56,329 nucleotides of DNA from positions 1 through 56,329 of the forward strand of contig NZ_QUHV01000015.1 of NCBI RefSeq assembly GCF_003479805.1, in the 5' to 3' direction. The notes under the pieces are model-generated. The model was not told the origin of the DNA, searched no databases, and was given only the letters and a program-made list of their open reading frames with translations. This document shows positions 33,256 to 41,616 of the stretch, piece by piece; position 1 is the first letter of the stretch, and each line of letters opens with the position of its first letter. The stretch is from Collinsella sp. AF08-23. Lineage in GTDB: Bacteria > Actinomycetota > Coriobacteriia > Coriobacteriales > Coriobacteriaceae. Made by a program: the position numbers and the translations under genes.

Positions 33256-33283
33256 AACGCGGGGGCGCCGTGACCCCCGCGTT
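33256..33283 (-). terminator. Terminator after tRNA-Val
   Basis: AACGCGGGGG pairs with CCCCCGCGTT (loop CGCCGTGA) and is followed on the minus strand by TTTGTTT. It lies about 10 nt after the tRNA CCA. Confidence 0.85.
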
Positions 33284-33292
33284 GACGTTCTA

Positions 33293-33368
33293 TGGTGGGC
33301 GATGAGGGATTCGAACCCCCAGCCTTGTGCGTGTAAAGCACCTGCGCTAACCGTTGCGCCAATCGCCC
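33293..33368 (-). tRNA. tRNA-Val (UAC anticodon)
   Basis: 76 nt with encoded CCA. Acceptor GGGCGAT/ATCGCCC, loop TTTACAC. The first anticodon-stem pair (G27-A43) is a mismatch; the rest is regular. It lies 23 nt after the argD stop and probably forms the 3' end of the arg operon transcript. Confidence 0.93.
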
Positions 33369-33391
33369 GTGGGTGAACAGTATAGCGGCAA

Positions 33392-34675
33392 CTAGGCCAA
33401 AACGCGAGTGAGAGCGGAAATGAGCCGGTCGATATCCGCAGTACCGCAGATGAGCGGGGGTAGGAACCGCAGCGTATGCGGGCCCGTAGCGTTGATCACG
33501 AAGCCCTCCGCGAGCATCGCCGCCACCACATCATGGGCATCTCCCACATCCTCGGCGATATCGCAGCCCACCATGAGGCCGATGCCACGCACCTCGCGAA
33601 CCGCATCCAAGCTGCCAAGACGCTCCGCAAAATAGGCTCCCACCTCGGCGGCGCGGTCGTCATATGCGCCGAGCGTGAGTTCGCAAAGCACGGCTGCCGC
33701 CGCCGCAACTGCCAAGCAGCTCCCGCCGAACGTCGACCCGTGGTCGCCGGGACGGAACACGTCGGCAATCTCCTTCTTGGCCACACACGCCCCCGCCGGA
33801 ACGCCGCCGGCGATACCCTTTGCCAGGCTCATGATGTCGGGCTCTACCCCGAGAACCTGGAACGCAAACGGTTTGCCGGAGCGGAAGATGCCCGTCTGGA
33901 CCTCATCGGCAATGAGCAGCGCTCCATGCTCATGCGCCACGTCGCGCGCTGCCTCCATGAACTCGCGCGTGAGCGGATGCACGCCGCTCTCCCCCTGGAT
34001 GGGTTCGAGCATGACGGCGCAGATCTCATCGCCCAGGGCATCGAAGATGGCCCTCAGCTCATCAACGTCGTTCGGCGTGCACGCCGCAAAGCCGCCCGGC
34101 AACGGCCGGAAGCTATCCTGCAGCCAATCTTGCATGGTCGCCGCGATGGTCTCGAGCGTGCGCCCGTGAAAACCGCCGCGCAGGCACACGATCGTGTTAC
34201 CGCCGTTGCCGACACGCTTGGCGTACAGGCGAGCGAGCTTCATCGAACCCTCATTTGCCTCCGCACCCGAGTTCGCAAAGAATGTCTTCCACACCTGCTC
34301 GCCCTCCGCCGGGGCAGACGCGGCGCGCACCGCCTCCTCATCACCTGCATCCATGGCATGAGCCAATGCCCGCGCACCCTCCACATCGCCGTTGGCAAGC
34401 TTGGAGATGAGCGCCGCCACCTCGCCTCGATGCTCGATATAGAAGTAGTTCGACACGTGCGCCAGCCGATCCGCCTGCTCCCCCACGGCACGCGAAACCG
34501 CCGGGTGCCCATGACCCAGGCAGCACACGCCGATTCCCGCGAGAAAATCAAGGTACTCGCGTCCCGCGTCGTCGACGAGCGTCATGCCGTGACCGCCGAC
34601 GAACTCTACCTCCGACCTGCCGAAGGTGTGCATTACATATGAAGACTCGAGCGTCTGTTGAGCCGCAAGCGACAT
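33392..34675 (-). CDS. argD: Acetylornithine aminotransferase
   Basis: 427 aa. PLP class III fold: GIGVCCLGHGHP, FFANSGAEANEGSMKLAR, LLIADEVQTGIFRSG and the lysine in MSLAKGIAGGVPAGA. An extra Ala/Glu-rich segment (about residues 95-127, GDVEGARALAHAMDAGDEE...) lies between two conserved helices and is absent from typical ArgD of about 395 aa. It converts N-acetylglutamate semialdehyde to acetylornithine. Last gene of argCJBD; GGGGAGG precedes the ATG. Confidence 0.95.
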   Translation of the reverse strand: MSLAAQQTLESSYVMHTFGRSEVEFVGGHGMTLVDDAGREYLDFLAGIGVCCLGHGHPAVSRAVGEQADRLAHVSNYFYIEHRGEVAALISKLANGDVEGARALAHAMDAGDEEAVRAASAPAEGEQVWKTFFANSGAEANEGSMKLARLYAKRVGNGGNTIVCLRGGFHGRTLETIAATMQDWLQDSFRPLPGGFAACTPNDVDELRAIFDALGDEICAVMLEPIQGESGVHPLTREFMEAARDVAHEHGALLIADEVQTGIFRSGKPFAFQVLGVEPDIMSLAKGIAGGVPAGACVAKKEIADVFRPGDHGSTFGGSCLAVAAAAAVLCELTLGAYDDRAAEVGAYFAERLGSLDAVREVRGIGLMVGCDIAEDVGDAHDVVAAMLAEGFVINATGPHTLRFLPPLICGTADIDRLISALTRVLA

Positions 34676-34693
34676 ACGCCTCCCCTTTCTCGT

Positions 34694-35692
34694 TTAGCTG
34701 TTCTCGGTCAAGCGCGCGGAAAACGCGTCAAGCGGTGCTGGCGAAGACGGCGCGCAGGCCTCGGCGTCATACGCCGACGGATCGGGATGGCGGTCGTATT
34801 CGTAGGCATTGCGGGACGCGTGAATCACCGTGCCGATGCCCGCGTCGGTGAGCAGCTCCAGCAGCAGCGAATGCGGCATGGTCCCGTTGATGATGTGGGC
34901 GCGCAGCACGCCGCCGGCGAGGGCGGCGATGCAGCTCTCGAGCTTGGGGATCATGCCCGCGTCGATCGCACCGTCCTTCAACATGGCGCGCGTCTCGTCG
35001 ACCGTGAGGTTCGATATGAGGGAGGACTTATCGGAAAAGTCCTCGTACAGGCCGTCGACGTCCGTGAGGAAGATCACCTTGTGGGCGCCAAGCGCAGCGG
35101 CTATGTGCCCTGCGGCGACATCGGCGTTGATGTTGTAAAAGCCGCCGTCCTCGCCAACGCCCACGGTCGCGACGACGGGAATGTAGTCGTTCTCGACCAG
35201 GTTGTTAAGGTAGCCGCCGTTGATGCGGACAATGCGCCCCACACGGCCCAACTCGGGCGCGAGCTGCTCGGCCACAATCGTTCCCGCATCGGAGCCCGAC
35301 ACGCCCACGGCAAGATTGCCGTGCTGGTTGACCGCCGACACGAGCTGTCCGTTTACCTTTCCCACGAGCACCTCGCGCACGAGCTCCATCGCCTCATTGC
35401 TCGTAACGCGCTGGCCGCCGCGGAACTCCACGGGGATCTCGTGCCGCTTGAGCGCGGCGTTGATATCCTTACCACCGCCGTGGACGATGACCGGCTTCAT
35501 CCCCATGATCTTGAGCAGCACGATGTCGCTCATCACATCGGCACGCAGGCGCTCGTCCACCATCGCGGCGCCGCCGTACTTGATGACGACCGTCTTGCCC
35601 GTCAGGTTCTTCATCCAAGGCAGCGCCTCGAAGAGCAGCTGCGCGGTCTCCTCGCTTGAAAGCGAGGTCCTGCTGTCGCGTGCGTATTTCAT
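34694..35692 (-). CDS. argB: Acetylglutamate kinase
   Basis: 332 aa. Amino-acid kinase fold: KTVVIKYGGAAM, VIVHGGGKDINAAL, VSGSDAGTIV, NINADVAAGHIAAALGA and KLESCIAALAGGV. The N-terminal helix and the sequence around IHASRNAYE suggest the arginine-sensitive hexameric type. A C-terminal tail of about 35 residues (YDRHPDPSAYDAEAC...) goes beyond the family end and is of unknown use. 18 nt before argD. Confidence 0.95.
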   Translation of the reverse strand: MKYARDSRTSLSSEETAQLLFEALPWMKNLTGKTVVIKYGGAAMVDERLRADVMSDIVLLKIMGMKPVIVHGGGKDINAALKRHEIPVEFRGGQRVTSNEAMELVREVLVGKVNGQLVSAVNQHGNLAVGVSGSDAGTIVAEQLAPELGRVGRIVRINGGYLNNLVENDYIPVVATVGVGEDGGFYNINADVAAGHIAAALGAHKVIFLTDVDGLYEDFSDKSSLISNLTVDETRAMLKDGAIDAGMIPKLESCIAALAGGVLRAHIINGTMPHSLLLELLTDAGIGTVIHASRNAYEYDRHPDPSAYDAEACAPSSPAPLDAFSARLTENS

Positions 35693-35701
35693 GACTTGCT
35701 C

Positions 35702-36991
35702 CTAGGAACGGTAATCGGCGTTGATGGACACGTATTCGTGCGTGAGGTCGCAGGTCCACACCGTCGTGGAGCACGTGCCCGCGCCCAGGTTGGCCTCGAT
35801 GACGATCTCGGGCTCCTCGAATCGTCGCAGGGCCTCGGCCTCATCGAAGGGCACGGTGAGGCCGGCACGACACACGGGCATCCCCATGATGTCGATGTCG
35901 ACCCGGCTCTGATCGAACGGCACCCCGCATTTGCCAAGGGCCGCCGCAATGCGCCCCCAGTTGCAATCGTGACCGGCGATCGCAGTCTTGACCAGCGGCG
36001 AATTGGCAACGGAACGGGCGGCGGTATCGGCATCGGCTTTGGTAGCGGCACCGTGAACGTTCACGGTCACGAGCTTCGAGGCACCCTCGCCGTCCGCGGC
36101 GATTGCACGGGCAAGGTTCTCGCACACGGCATGGACCGCTTGGCACAGCTCGGCGTAGGCCGGCGTCCCCTGCTCGATGAGCGCAACGCCCGGTGCCGCG
36201 TCACCCGAGGCGAATATCACACACGTGTCGTTGGTGGAGCTGTCCGAATCGACGGTCACCTTGTTGAATGTCACACGCACCTGCGAGAGCAAGATCTCGT
36301 GCAGGGCGGCGGGCTGAACGGGGGCGTCGGTGGTGATGACGGCGATCATGGTCGCCATGTTCGGCATGATCATGCCCGAGCCCTTGCACATACCGCCCAC
36401 AGTGAACGCGCAGCCCTCAAAACCCGGCGCCGTGCTCTCGTACGCAACCGCGTACTCCTTGGCATGCGTATCAGTCGTCATGATCGCGCGGGCCGCATCA
36501 TGGGCGCCCTCGCGCGAAAGCGCCGCCGCCGCTTGCGGGACCCCTTGCTCGAAGGGCTCGATATCGAGGGGGACACCGATGACCCCCGTCGAGGCGACAA
36601 GCACCTCACCTGCCTTGCAACCTAGGGCATCCGCGACGACGCCACAGGTCTCCCGTGCGATGGCGAGACCGGGCTCCCCCGTCGCAGCGTTGGCGTTACC
36701 GGAGTTGATGACCACAGCGCGCATCGTGCCATATCCGTGCTCGATTCCGCCGAGCTGCTCGCGGCTCACCTGCACGGGGGCTGCGCAGAACCGGTTGGTG
36801 GTAAAGACGCCGGCTGCGGCAACGGGGCGGTCGGCGACCACGAGCGCGAGGTCGGCGCGGCCCGGGTTCTTTCGAAAACCGGCATGGACGCCGGCGGCGG
36901 TGAAGCCCTGCGCACTCGTCACGCCGCCCCGAGCGATGGGGCGCAACGATACGGCGGAAGATGTCGAGGTCGTGTTGAAGGTCGTGTTCAT
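35702..36991 (-). CDS. argJ: Glutamate N-acetyltransferase/N-acetylglutamate synthase
   Basis: 429 aa from MNTTFNTTSTSSAVSL (ATG at 36991). The autocleavage site is NMATM: peptide bond between Ala213 and Thr214, the latter becoming the nucleophile. KGSGMIMPNMA and STNDTC are family motifs. ArgJ recycles the acetyl group between ornithine and glutamate; whether it can also use acetyl-CoA is not visible. It lies 9 nt before argB and 26 nt after argC. Confidence 0.96.
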   Translation of the reverse strand: MNTTFNTTSTSSAVSLRPIARGGVTSAQGFTAAGVHAGFRKNPGRADLALVVADRPVAAAGVFTTNRFCAAPVQVSREQLGGIEHGYGTMRAVVINSGNANAATGEPGLAIARETCGVVADALGCKAGEVLVASTGVIGVPLDIEPFEQGVPQAAAALSREGAHDAARAIMTTDTHAKEYAVAYESTAPGFEGCAFTVGGMCKGSGMIMPNMATMIAVITTDAPVQPAALHEILLSQVRVTFNKVTVDSDSSTNDTCVIFASGDAAPGVALIEQGTPAYAELCQAVHAVCENLARAIAADGEGASKLVTVNVHGAATKADADTAARSVANSPLVKTAIAGHDCNWGRIAAALGKCGVPFDQSRVDIDIMGMPVCRAGLTVPFDEAEALRRFEEPEIVIEANLGAGTCSTTVWTCDLTHEYVSINADYRS

Positions 36992-37017
36992 AATGCATCC
37001 CTTAGGACTCGTTTTGG

Positions 37018-38085
37018 CTAGACTGGCATGGCGACAAGCGGCAAACCTCGTCGCTCCTCGAGCCCAAAGACGATATTGGCGCACTGCACAGCTTGACCGG
37101 CAGCCCCCTTGCACAAGTTGTCGATGGCTCCCGTTGCCACCAGCACTCCCGTGCGCGGGTCCACGGCGAGGCCGATCTGGCACCGGCACGTGCCCGCCAC
37201 TGAGGCAGTTCGCGGCATGGCGCCCGCATCGAGCACGGTGACAAGGGGCGCATCCTCGTAAAACGAGCGGTACGCCTCGACGGCCTCCTCAACATCCATA
37301 GCTGCCGCCTCCTGCGTGAGCCTCAGCGTCACGGTGGACAGCAGTCCGCGTTTGAGCGGCGCGAGGTGCGGCGTGAACACCACACGGTCTTTCGCCTGCA
37401 AGATCTGCTCGATCTCCGGCGTGTGACGGTGTTTGCACACACCATATGCCTCGACATTTTCATCGGCCGAACAATAATGCGTGCGGGCGTTGCAGCCCTT
37501 TCCCGCGCCCGTCACGCCAGAGACGGCATCCACCACCACAATCGTATCCTCGCGGCACCAGCCCATGCGCAACGCCGGAGCAGCCGCCAGCGACGTGGCC
37601 GTGGGATAGCACCCCGCGCATGCCACCAGGGCTGGCTCCCCCGTCTCCAAACTGGCACGGGCATCGGCGAGATCTTTGGCGAACAGCTCCGGAAGCCCGA
37701 ATGCGCGCCCTGCGAGCAGTTCGGGCGAGGCGTGCGGGACCCCATACCATTCCTCGTAGACCTCCGCGCTCGCCAGCCGGTAATCCGCGGACAAGTCGAA
37801 CACCGAGACGCCGTGCGCCAAGAGGCTGGGCGCCATCCCCATGGCTGCGGTATGCGGGACGGCAAGGAACACCGCATCGAGGGCCATCAGCGCGGGATCG
37901 TCATGGCTGGTGAACACGAGGTCCGTCTCTCCCGTAAACGCGGGGTAGATGTCCGCGAGCCGCACACCGGCATCGGCGTTGGACGTTATCGCCTTGAGCT
38001 CGTAATCCGGGTGTGCGAGGAGCAAGCGGACGAGCTCCGCCCCGGCGTACCCCGCTGCGCCAACGACTCCTACCTGATACGCCAT
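37018..38085 (-). CDS. argC: N-acetyl-gamma-glutamyl-phosphate reductase
   Basis: 355 aa. Start MAYQVGVVGAAGYAGAELVR, an NADP-binding loop. Catalytic Cys159 in ACAGCYPTA; VVVDAVSGVTGAGKG and HLAPLKRGLLSTV are family motifs. First structural gene of argCJBD. Frames continue upstream to 38250 without ribosome site. A small Arg-rich frame overlaps its start (38070-38240) and an AT-rich promoter region lies further up. Confidence 0.96.
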   Translation of the reverse strand: MAYQVGVVGAAGYAGAELVRLLLAHPDYELKAITSNADAGVRLADIYPAFTGETDLVFTSHDDPALMALDAVFLAVPHTAAMGMAPSLLAHGVSVFDLSADYRLASAEVYEEWYGVPHASPELLAGRAFGLPELFAKDLADARASLETGEPALVACAGCYPTATSLAAAPALRMGWCREDTIVVVDAVSGVTGAGKGCNARTHYCSADENVEAYGVCKHRHTPEIEQILQAKDRVVFTPHLAPLKRGLLSTVTLRLTQEAAAMDVEEAVEAYRSFYEDAPLVTVLDAGAMPRTASVAGTCRCQIGLAVDPRTGVLVATGAIDNLCKGAAGQAVQCANIVFGLEERRGLPLVAMPV

Positions 38086-38240
38086 GTGTTCCGCCCTTCT
38101 GCCATGTATACGCTGCGATGCAGCTCCGCCCGCCGGACCCGGGGCCGTGCGTCGCTCCCGGGGCCGTTGCCGAGCCCTGGTCCGCTGCCGCTTCCGGGAC
38201 CGTTGTCCGACCCGAGGCCGTTCGTCGCTTCCATATGCAT
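38070..38240 (-). other. Possible leader ORF overlapping the argC start
   Basis: A 56-codon minus-strand frame from an ATG at 38240 (or 38234) ends at a TAG 16 nt inside argC. The middle is Gly/Pro/Asn/Ser repeats; the last 28 residues contain eight Arg (DARPRVRRAELHR and GRNTWRIR). An arginine-sensing leader peptide is conceivable, but no clear ribosome site is seen and the GC-repetitive DNA (CCGGGGCCGTTGCC-like units) may be the true feature. Confidence 0.25.
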
Positions 38241-38254
38241 TGCCCATCAAAACA

Positions 38255-38325
38255 TTTGCAATATTGCGAAAGTTTGACAGTAAATATTATCATTTCTGAT
38301 TGATTCATTCACTTTTATACATTCG
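38255..38325 (-). promoter_or_regulatory. AT-rich promoter region of argCJBD
   Basis: The only AT-rich stretch upstream of argC. It has TATA-like pieces (AATATT, TATTTAC) and partial resemblance to ArgR boxes (GTGAATGAATCAATC, ATGATAATATTTAC). Exact -35/-10 and operator could not be settled. Confidence 0.3.
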
Positions 38326-38377
38326 TAACAAAGCCGACACGCGCGCTTCGAAACGCGAGCTCCGAAACGAGGGTCCC

Positions 38378-38463
38378 GATTTCAAACCGTTGGTAAATCA
38401 CATTACCAAGCCTCAAAATGTGAAAAATCATGGGTTTGAAATCGTCCCCGCTGTTTCAATTCG
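38378..38463. repeat. Double-hairpin intergenic repeat, copy B (shortened)
   Basis: ATTTCAAACC, GGTAAATCACATTACCAAG, ATGTGAAAAATCATGG, GTTTGAAAT and GTTTCAA occur in the order of copies A and C. The left arm of the first hairpin is missing. It ends just before the stop of the AbiEi-like gene. Confidence 0.65.
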
Positions 38464-38468
38464 CCATA

Positions 38469-39503
38469 TCAGCGCGATGTCCCGCCGCGCGCAGCACCTT
38501 GTCGTGACGCCCGGTCGACGTAATCCCGTCGAGGAACGCCCGCCGTCGTCAACAGGTTCTCGAAGTACTCGACGTTGTAGACCTCCTCCATGGAGAACCG
38601 AATCACCGTTGCATTGGCCATGTTGATATGCGCCTCCCGACGGCGCTCCTTCGCCATGGCATGAATCACCGCATCGATATCGCCGGCATTCGCCGCTCTC
38701 GCCCGGTACTTCTCCAGCCCGTCCAGCTCGCCGATGATCCAGTGGCCGTTGCTCAAGCACCAGCCAAAGTCACCGTACTTCGGGTTGTCCGGTTCCATGG
38801 GGTCGATTATTTCCACCTGCAATTCAGGCGGCTGGAAACCGAGCTCGATCATCGCGGCGCGCGCGATGGACTCTCCTCCGTTCTCACTTCTCCCATCCGC
38901 CCACAACAGCGTCTCGCGTGCCTGGCGAACACCCCGTTTACGGAAGCCATCCTCCGCCAGCCACTGACTCGGCTCTTCCTCACTTGTCATCCCCCAATGC
39001 AATGCGGAGTCGACAATCGCCAGACCCTCTTTAAACGGCGCCGCGCAGAGGCAATCGATAAGAGTCCTCCGAAGGGACGTCACCTGCACTCCCATGACCT
39101 TGACGACGTCGCCATCGCGTAGCGCCCACGTGTGGCGCGCGATTGGACTTGCAGGGCTGTTTGGGAGCGCCGACACCACGTGCGCCTTGTCGAGTAGCCG
39201 GTTCGGAACCTGCAATCCGTGCACCATCGCAGCGGAATACAGGCAGAATATCCATTCCGGGTGCGTTTTGCCCAAAGTGCGGACGAGCTTGTAGGAACGC
39301 ACGCGCGGCGGGGCAGACCCATACGCCGCGGTCCGTGCGAAGATGCCTCGACAGGGGCAGGTCACTTCGCCTGCCGCGCGAAGCCGATGCAGCAAGGCCT
39401 CTTCTGCGTGGCACTCCGGCATCAGCCACAGTCCCTGCCGGTCACACCGGTCGAACTTATCCAAAACTCGCTGTTTTGCGTCCCCCATATGTCGTCCCGT
39501 CAT
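38469..39503 (-). CDS. AbiEi-like protein with nuclease-fold C-terminus
   Basis: 344 aa from the ATG at 39503 (GAGGTG upstream; a GTG two codons earlier is possible). The middle resembles AbiEi-type antitoxin/transcription regulators: a winged-helix region followed by SAAMVHGLQVPNRL and VTSLRRTLIDCLC. The C-terminal part GDFGWCLSNGHWIIGELDGLEKY recalls DUF559/Vsr-like endonuclease folds (Asp, Glu, Asp spacing). No AbiEii nucleotidyltransferase toxin lies next to it, so it is an orphan. Activity unproven. Flanked on both sides by the double-hairpin repeat. Confidence 0.6.
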   Translation of the reverse strand: MTGRHMGDAKQRVLDKFDRCDRQGLWLMPECHAEEALLHRLRAAGEVTCPCRGIFARTAAYGSAPPRVRSYKLVRTLGKTHPEWIFCLYSAAMVHGLQVPNRLLDKAHVVSALPNSPASPIARHTWALRDGDVVKVMGVQVTSLRRTLIDCLCAAPFKEGLAIVDSALHWGMTSEEEPSQWLAEDGFRKRGVRQARETLLWADGRSENGGESIARAAMIELGFQPPELQVEIIDPMEPDNPKYGDFGWCLSNGHWIIGELDGLEKYRARAANAGDIDAVIHAMAKERRREAHINMANATVIRFSMEEVYNVEYFENLLTTAGVPRRDYVDRASRQGAARGGTSR

Positions 39504-39509
39504 CCGCAC

Positions 39510-39797
39510 ACCTCGGAACCTCTACGGTATCAATGAGACGACGGAATGAGTCTTGCACGTGGTTGGGGATTATCTGACACCCAGCTCAGTGCCACAGCCG
39601 ATGTATTTTTATCCATGGGCGGTGGCAATTCATCGGCCAACGGTCGGGTCAAAGGTCGAAATCGCATCATCAGAGCTCGACTTGCGTCACATTGAAAGTT
39701 CTTTCGACCGTCTGTACCCCCAATATGGCCGTACGACCTATTCGGAGCTTGACAAATCGATCAAACCCTCCTTGGCCGCCCGCTCGTCCTGCTGGAT
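39510..39797. other. Intergenic stretch without a convincing gene
   Basis: Lower GC than the genes. A 97-codon plus-strand frame at 39553 has no ribosome site and no recognisable domain. It may contain the promoter of the AbiEi-like gene. Confidence 0.4.
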
Positions 39798-39930
39798 TGT
39801 GAGGAAACACGAGTTTGAAATGAGCACGTTCATTTCAAACCCGTGATAAATCACATTACCAAGGCCGTTTATGTGAGAAATCATTGGTTTGAAATAATGC
39901 ACTCGTTTCAAACCCACGTTTCTTCACATC
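39798..39930. repeat. Double-hairpin intergenic repeat, copy C (most complete)
   Basis: GTGAGGAAACACG, first hairpin GTTTGAAAT...ATTTCAAAC (39812-39840), linker GATAAATCACATTACCAAGGCC, TATGTGAGAAATC, second hairpin GGTTTGAAAT...GTTTCAAACC and closing TTCTTCACA. Same plan as copy A with sequence changes in the arms. Confidence 0.75.
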
Positions 39931-40016
39931 GTCGAGTGAAGGAGGCCGGGGCCGGCCAACAGCGGCATCGGCCGGGACGCAGGCGCGGAAACCGGGCGAT
40001 CGTAAGAACAAGCATC

Positions 40017-40057
40017 AAAAAAACCGCCCTGGGACAGTTCAAAACTGCCCAGGGCGG
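40017..40057 (-). terminator. Strong terminator after the alcohol dehydrogenase gene
   Basis: CCGCCCTGGG (40024-40033) pairs with CCCAGGGCGG (40048-40057), extended inside by CAGTT/AACTG, and is followed by seven T on the minus strand. Confidence 0.92.
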
Positions 40058-40121
40058 CTCATGTGTGCGATGACATCGCACGTGCACGCCGCGAATCACG
40101 CAGCGCGCACGCCAAGGGAGA

Positions 40122-41336
40122 CTAGAACGTGACCGGGGTATCCGTGTAGACGCACTCAAGCAGCTGCTCCATCTCCTCCTGCGTCGGGATACGCGGGTTG
40201 GAACCGGTGCAGGCATCGAGGATGGCGTTGGCGGCAACCTCGGACTTCTTGGCCTCGAACTCATCGTAGTCGATGATAGACTCGTCGGCCTTCACGCCGT
40301 ACTGGCCGTAGTTCTTGATACCCTGCGGGATGTCGAGAGCGTCGTTGAGGTCGCGGATCTTCTGGACAAGGGCCTCCACGAGCTCGTCCTCGGTCTCACC
40401 CTCGAGATGCAGGATGTCCTTGGCGATGAAGGCGTAGCGGCTCTTGGCGCGCTCGTCCTTCGCGTTGAACTGGATGACCTTGCCGAGGTACATGGCGTTG
40501 GCGCAACCGTGGATGATGTGGTCGCCGGAGAATGCGGCGCCGGTCTTGTGGGCCATGGAGTGGACGATGCCGAGCAGGCCGGAGGAGAAGGCGATGCCGG
40601 CGATGCACTGGGCGTCGTGCATGTGGGCGCGGGCCTCATGGTCGCCCTGGTAGGACTTGGGCAGCCACTCGACGATCTCGCGGATGGCGTGCAGCGCGTT
40701 GCCGTCGGTGTACATGGAGCCGGCGGTCGAGACATAGGCCTCGATGGCATGGGTCAGCGCGTCCATACCGGTGTGGGCGCAGAGCTTGGCCGGCATGGTG
40801 TAGGTGAGCTCGGGGTCGACGATGGCGACGTCGGGCGTGATGTTGAAGTCGGCCAGCGGATACTTGATGCCCTTCTCGTAGTCGGTGATGACGGAGAACG
40901 CGGTGACCTCGGTCGCGGTGCCGGAGGTGGAGGCGATGGCGCAGAACTTGGCCTTGGTGCGGAGCTCGGGGAAGGAGAAGGGCACGACGGCCTGCTCGAA
41001 GGTCTCCTCGGGATACTCGTAGAACAGCCACATGGCCTTGGCGGCGTCGATCGGGGAACCGCCGCCGATGCCGATAATCCAGTCGGGCTGGAAGGCCTCC
41101 ATGGCCTTGGCGCCCTTCATGACCGTCTCGACGGACGGGTCGGACTCGACGCCCTCGAAGATCTCGACCTCGAAACCGGCCTCCTTAAGGTCCGCCTCGA
41201 CGTCCTGCAAAAAGCCGCCACGGCGCATGGAGCCGCCGCCAGTCACGATCATGGCTTTGGAGCCCTTGAGGTTCTTGACCTCGTGGCGAGCACCCTCACC
41301 AAAATACAGGTCGCGAGGATTGGTGAAACGTCCCAT
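40122..41336 (-). CDS. Iron-containing alcohol dehydrogenase
   Basis: 404 aa. NAD-binding GGGSMRRGGF and IIGIGGGSPIDAAKAMW. Metal ligands lie in the blocks AIEAYVSTAGS and the conserved His run GIVHSMAHKTGAAFSGDHIIHG. Closest in pattern to the ADH domain of AdhE and to butanol/1,3-propanediol dehydrogenases, so it probably reduces aldehydes during fermentation. The exact substrate is open. GGGAGG lies before the ATG. Monocistronic, divergent from the gene at 41617. Confidence 0.9.
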   Translation of the reverse strand: MGRFTNPRDLYFGEGARHEVKNLKGSKAMIVTGGGSMRRGGFLQDVEADLKEAGFEVEIFEGVESDPSVETVMKGAKAMEAFQPDWIIGIGGGSPIDAAKAMWLFYEYPEETFEQAVVPFSFPELRTKAKFCAIASTSGTATEVTAFSVITDYEKGIKYPLADFNITPDVAIVDPELTYTMPAKLCAHTGMDALTHAIEAYVSTAGSMYTDGNALHAIREIVEWLPKSYQGDHEARAHMHDAQCIAGIAFSSGLLGIVHSMAHKTGAAFSGDHIIHGCANAMYLGKVIQFNAKDERAKSRYAFIAKDILHLEGETEDELVEALVQKIRDLNDALDIPQGIKNYGQYGVKADESIIDYDEFEAKKSEVAANAILDACTGSNPRIPTQEEMEQLLECVYTDTPVTF

Positions 41337-41616
41337 TACTTACCTCCCATTTCGCGGAATCAACCGCGTTTGCGCGGGGCACCGTTAGCCCCACATGGAC
41401 TATGCCCGCAGATCGACCGGTTTCACCGCTCGGGCCCAAACAGGTGCCCGAGGGGGCGCCCCCCGCGGATTCCCGAGTGCCTAACGAGAGCGTGGTAAAT
41501 CGTTCAATCACAGACGCTCACATCATATCGCGTGCGCCCATCCGACTAGGTTCGAAATCTGTTAGGCTTCTTGCATACTTCGCCCTCTTAGCAGCAGGTC
41601 GCGAAAGGGAACGTGT

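Noticed and set aside
39553..39846. 97-codon plus-strand frame
   Set aside because: It runs into repeat copy C and has neither ribosome site nor recognisable protein features.
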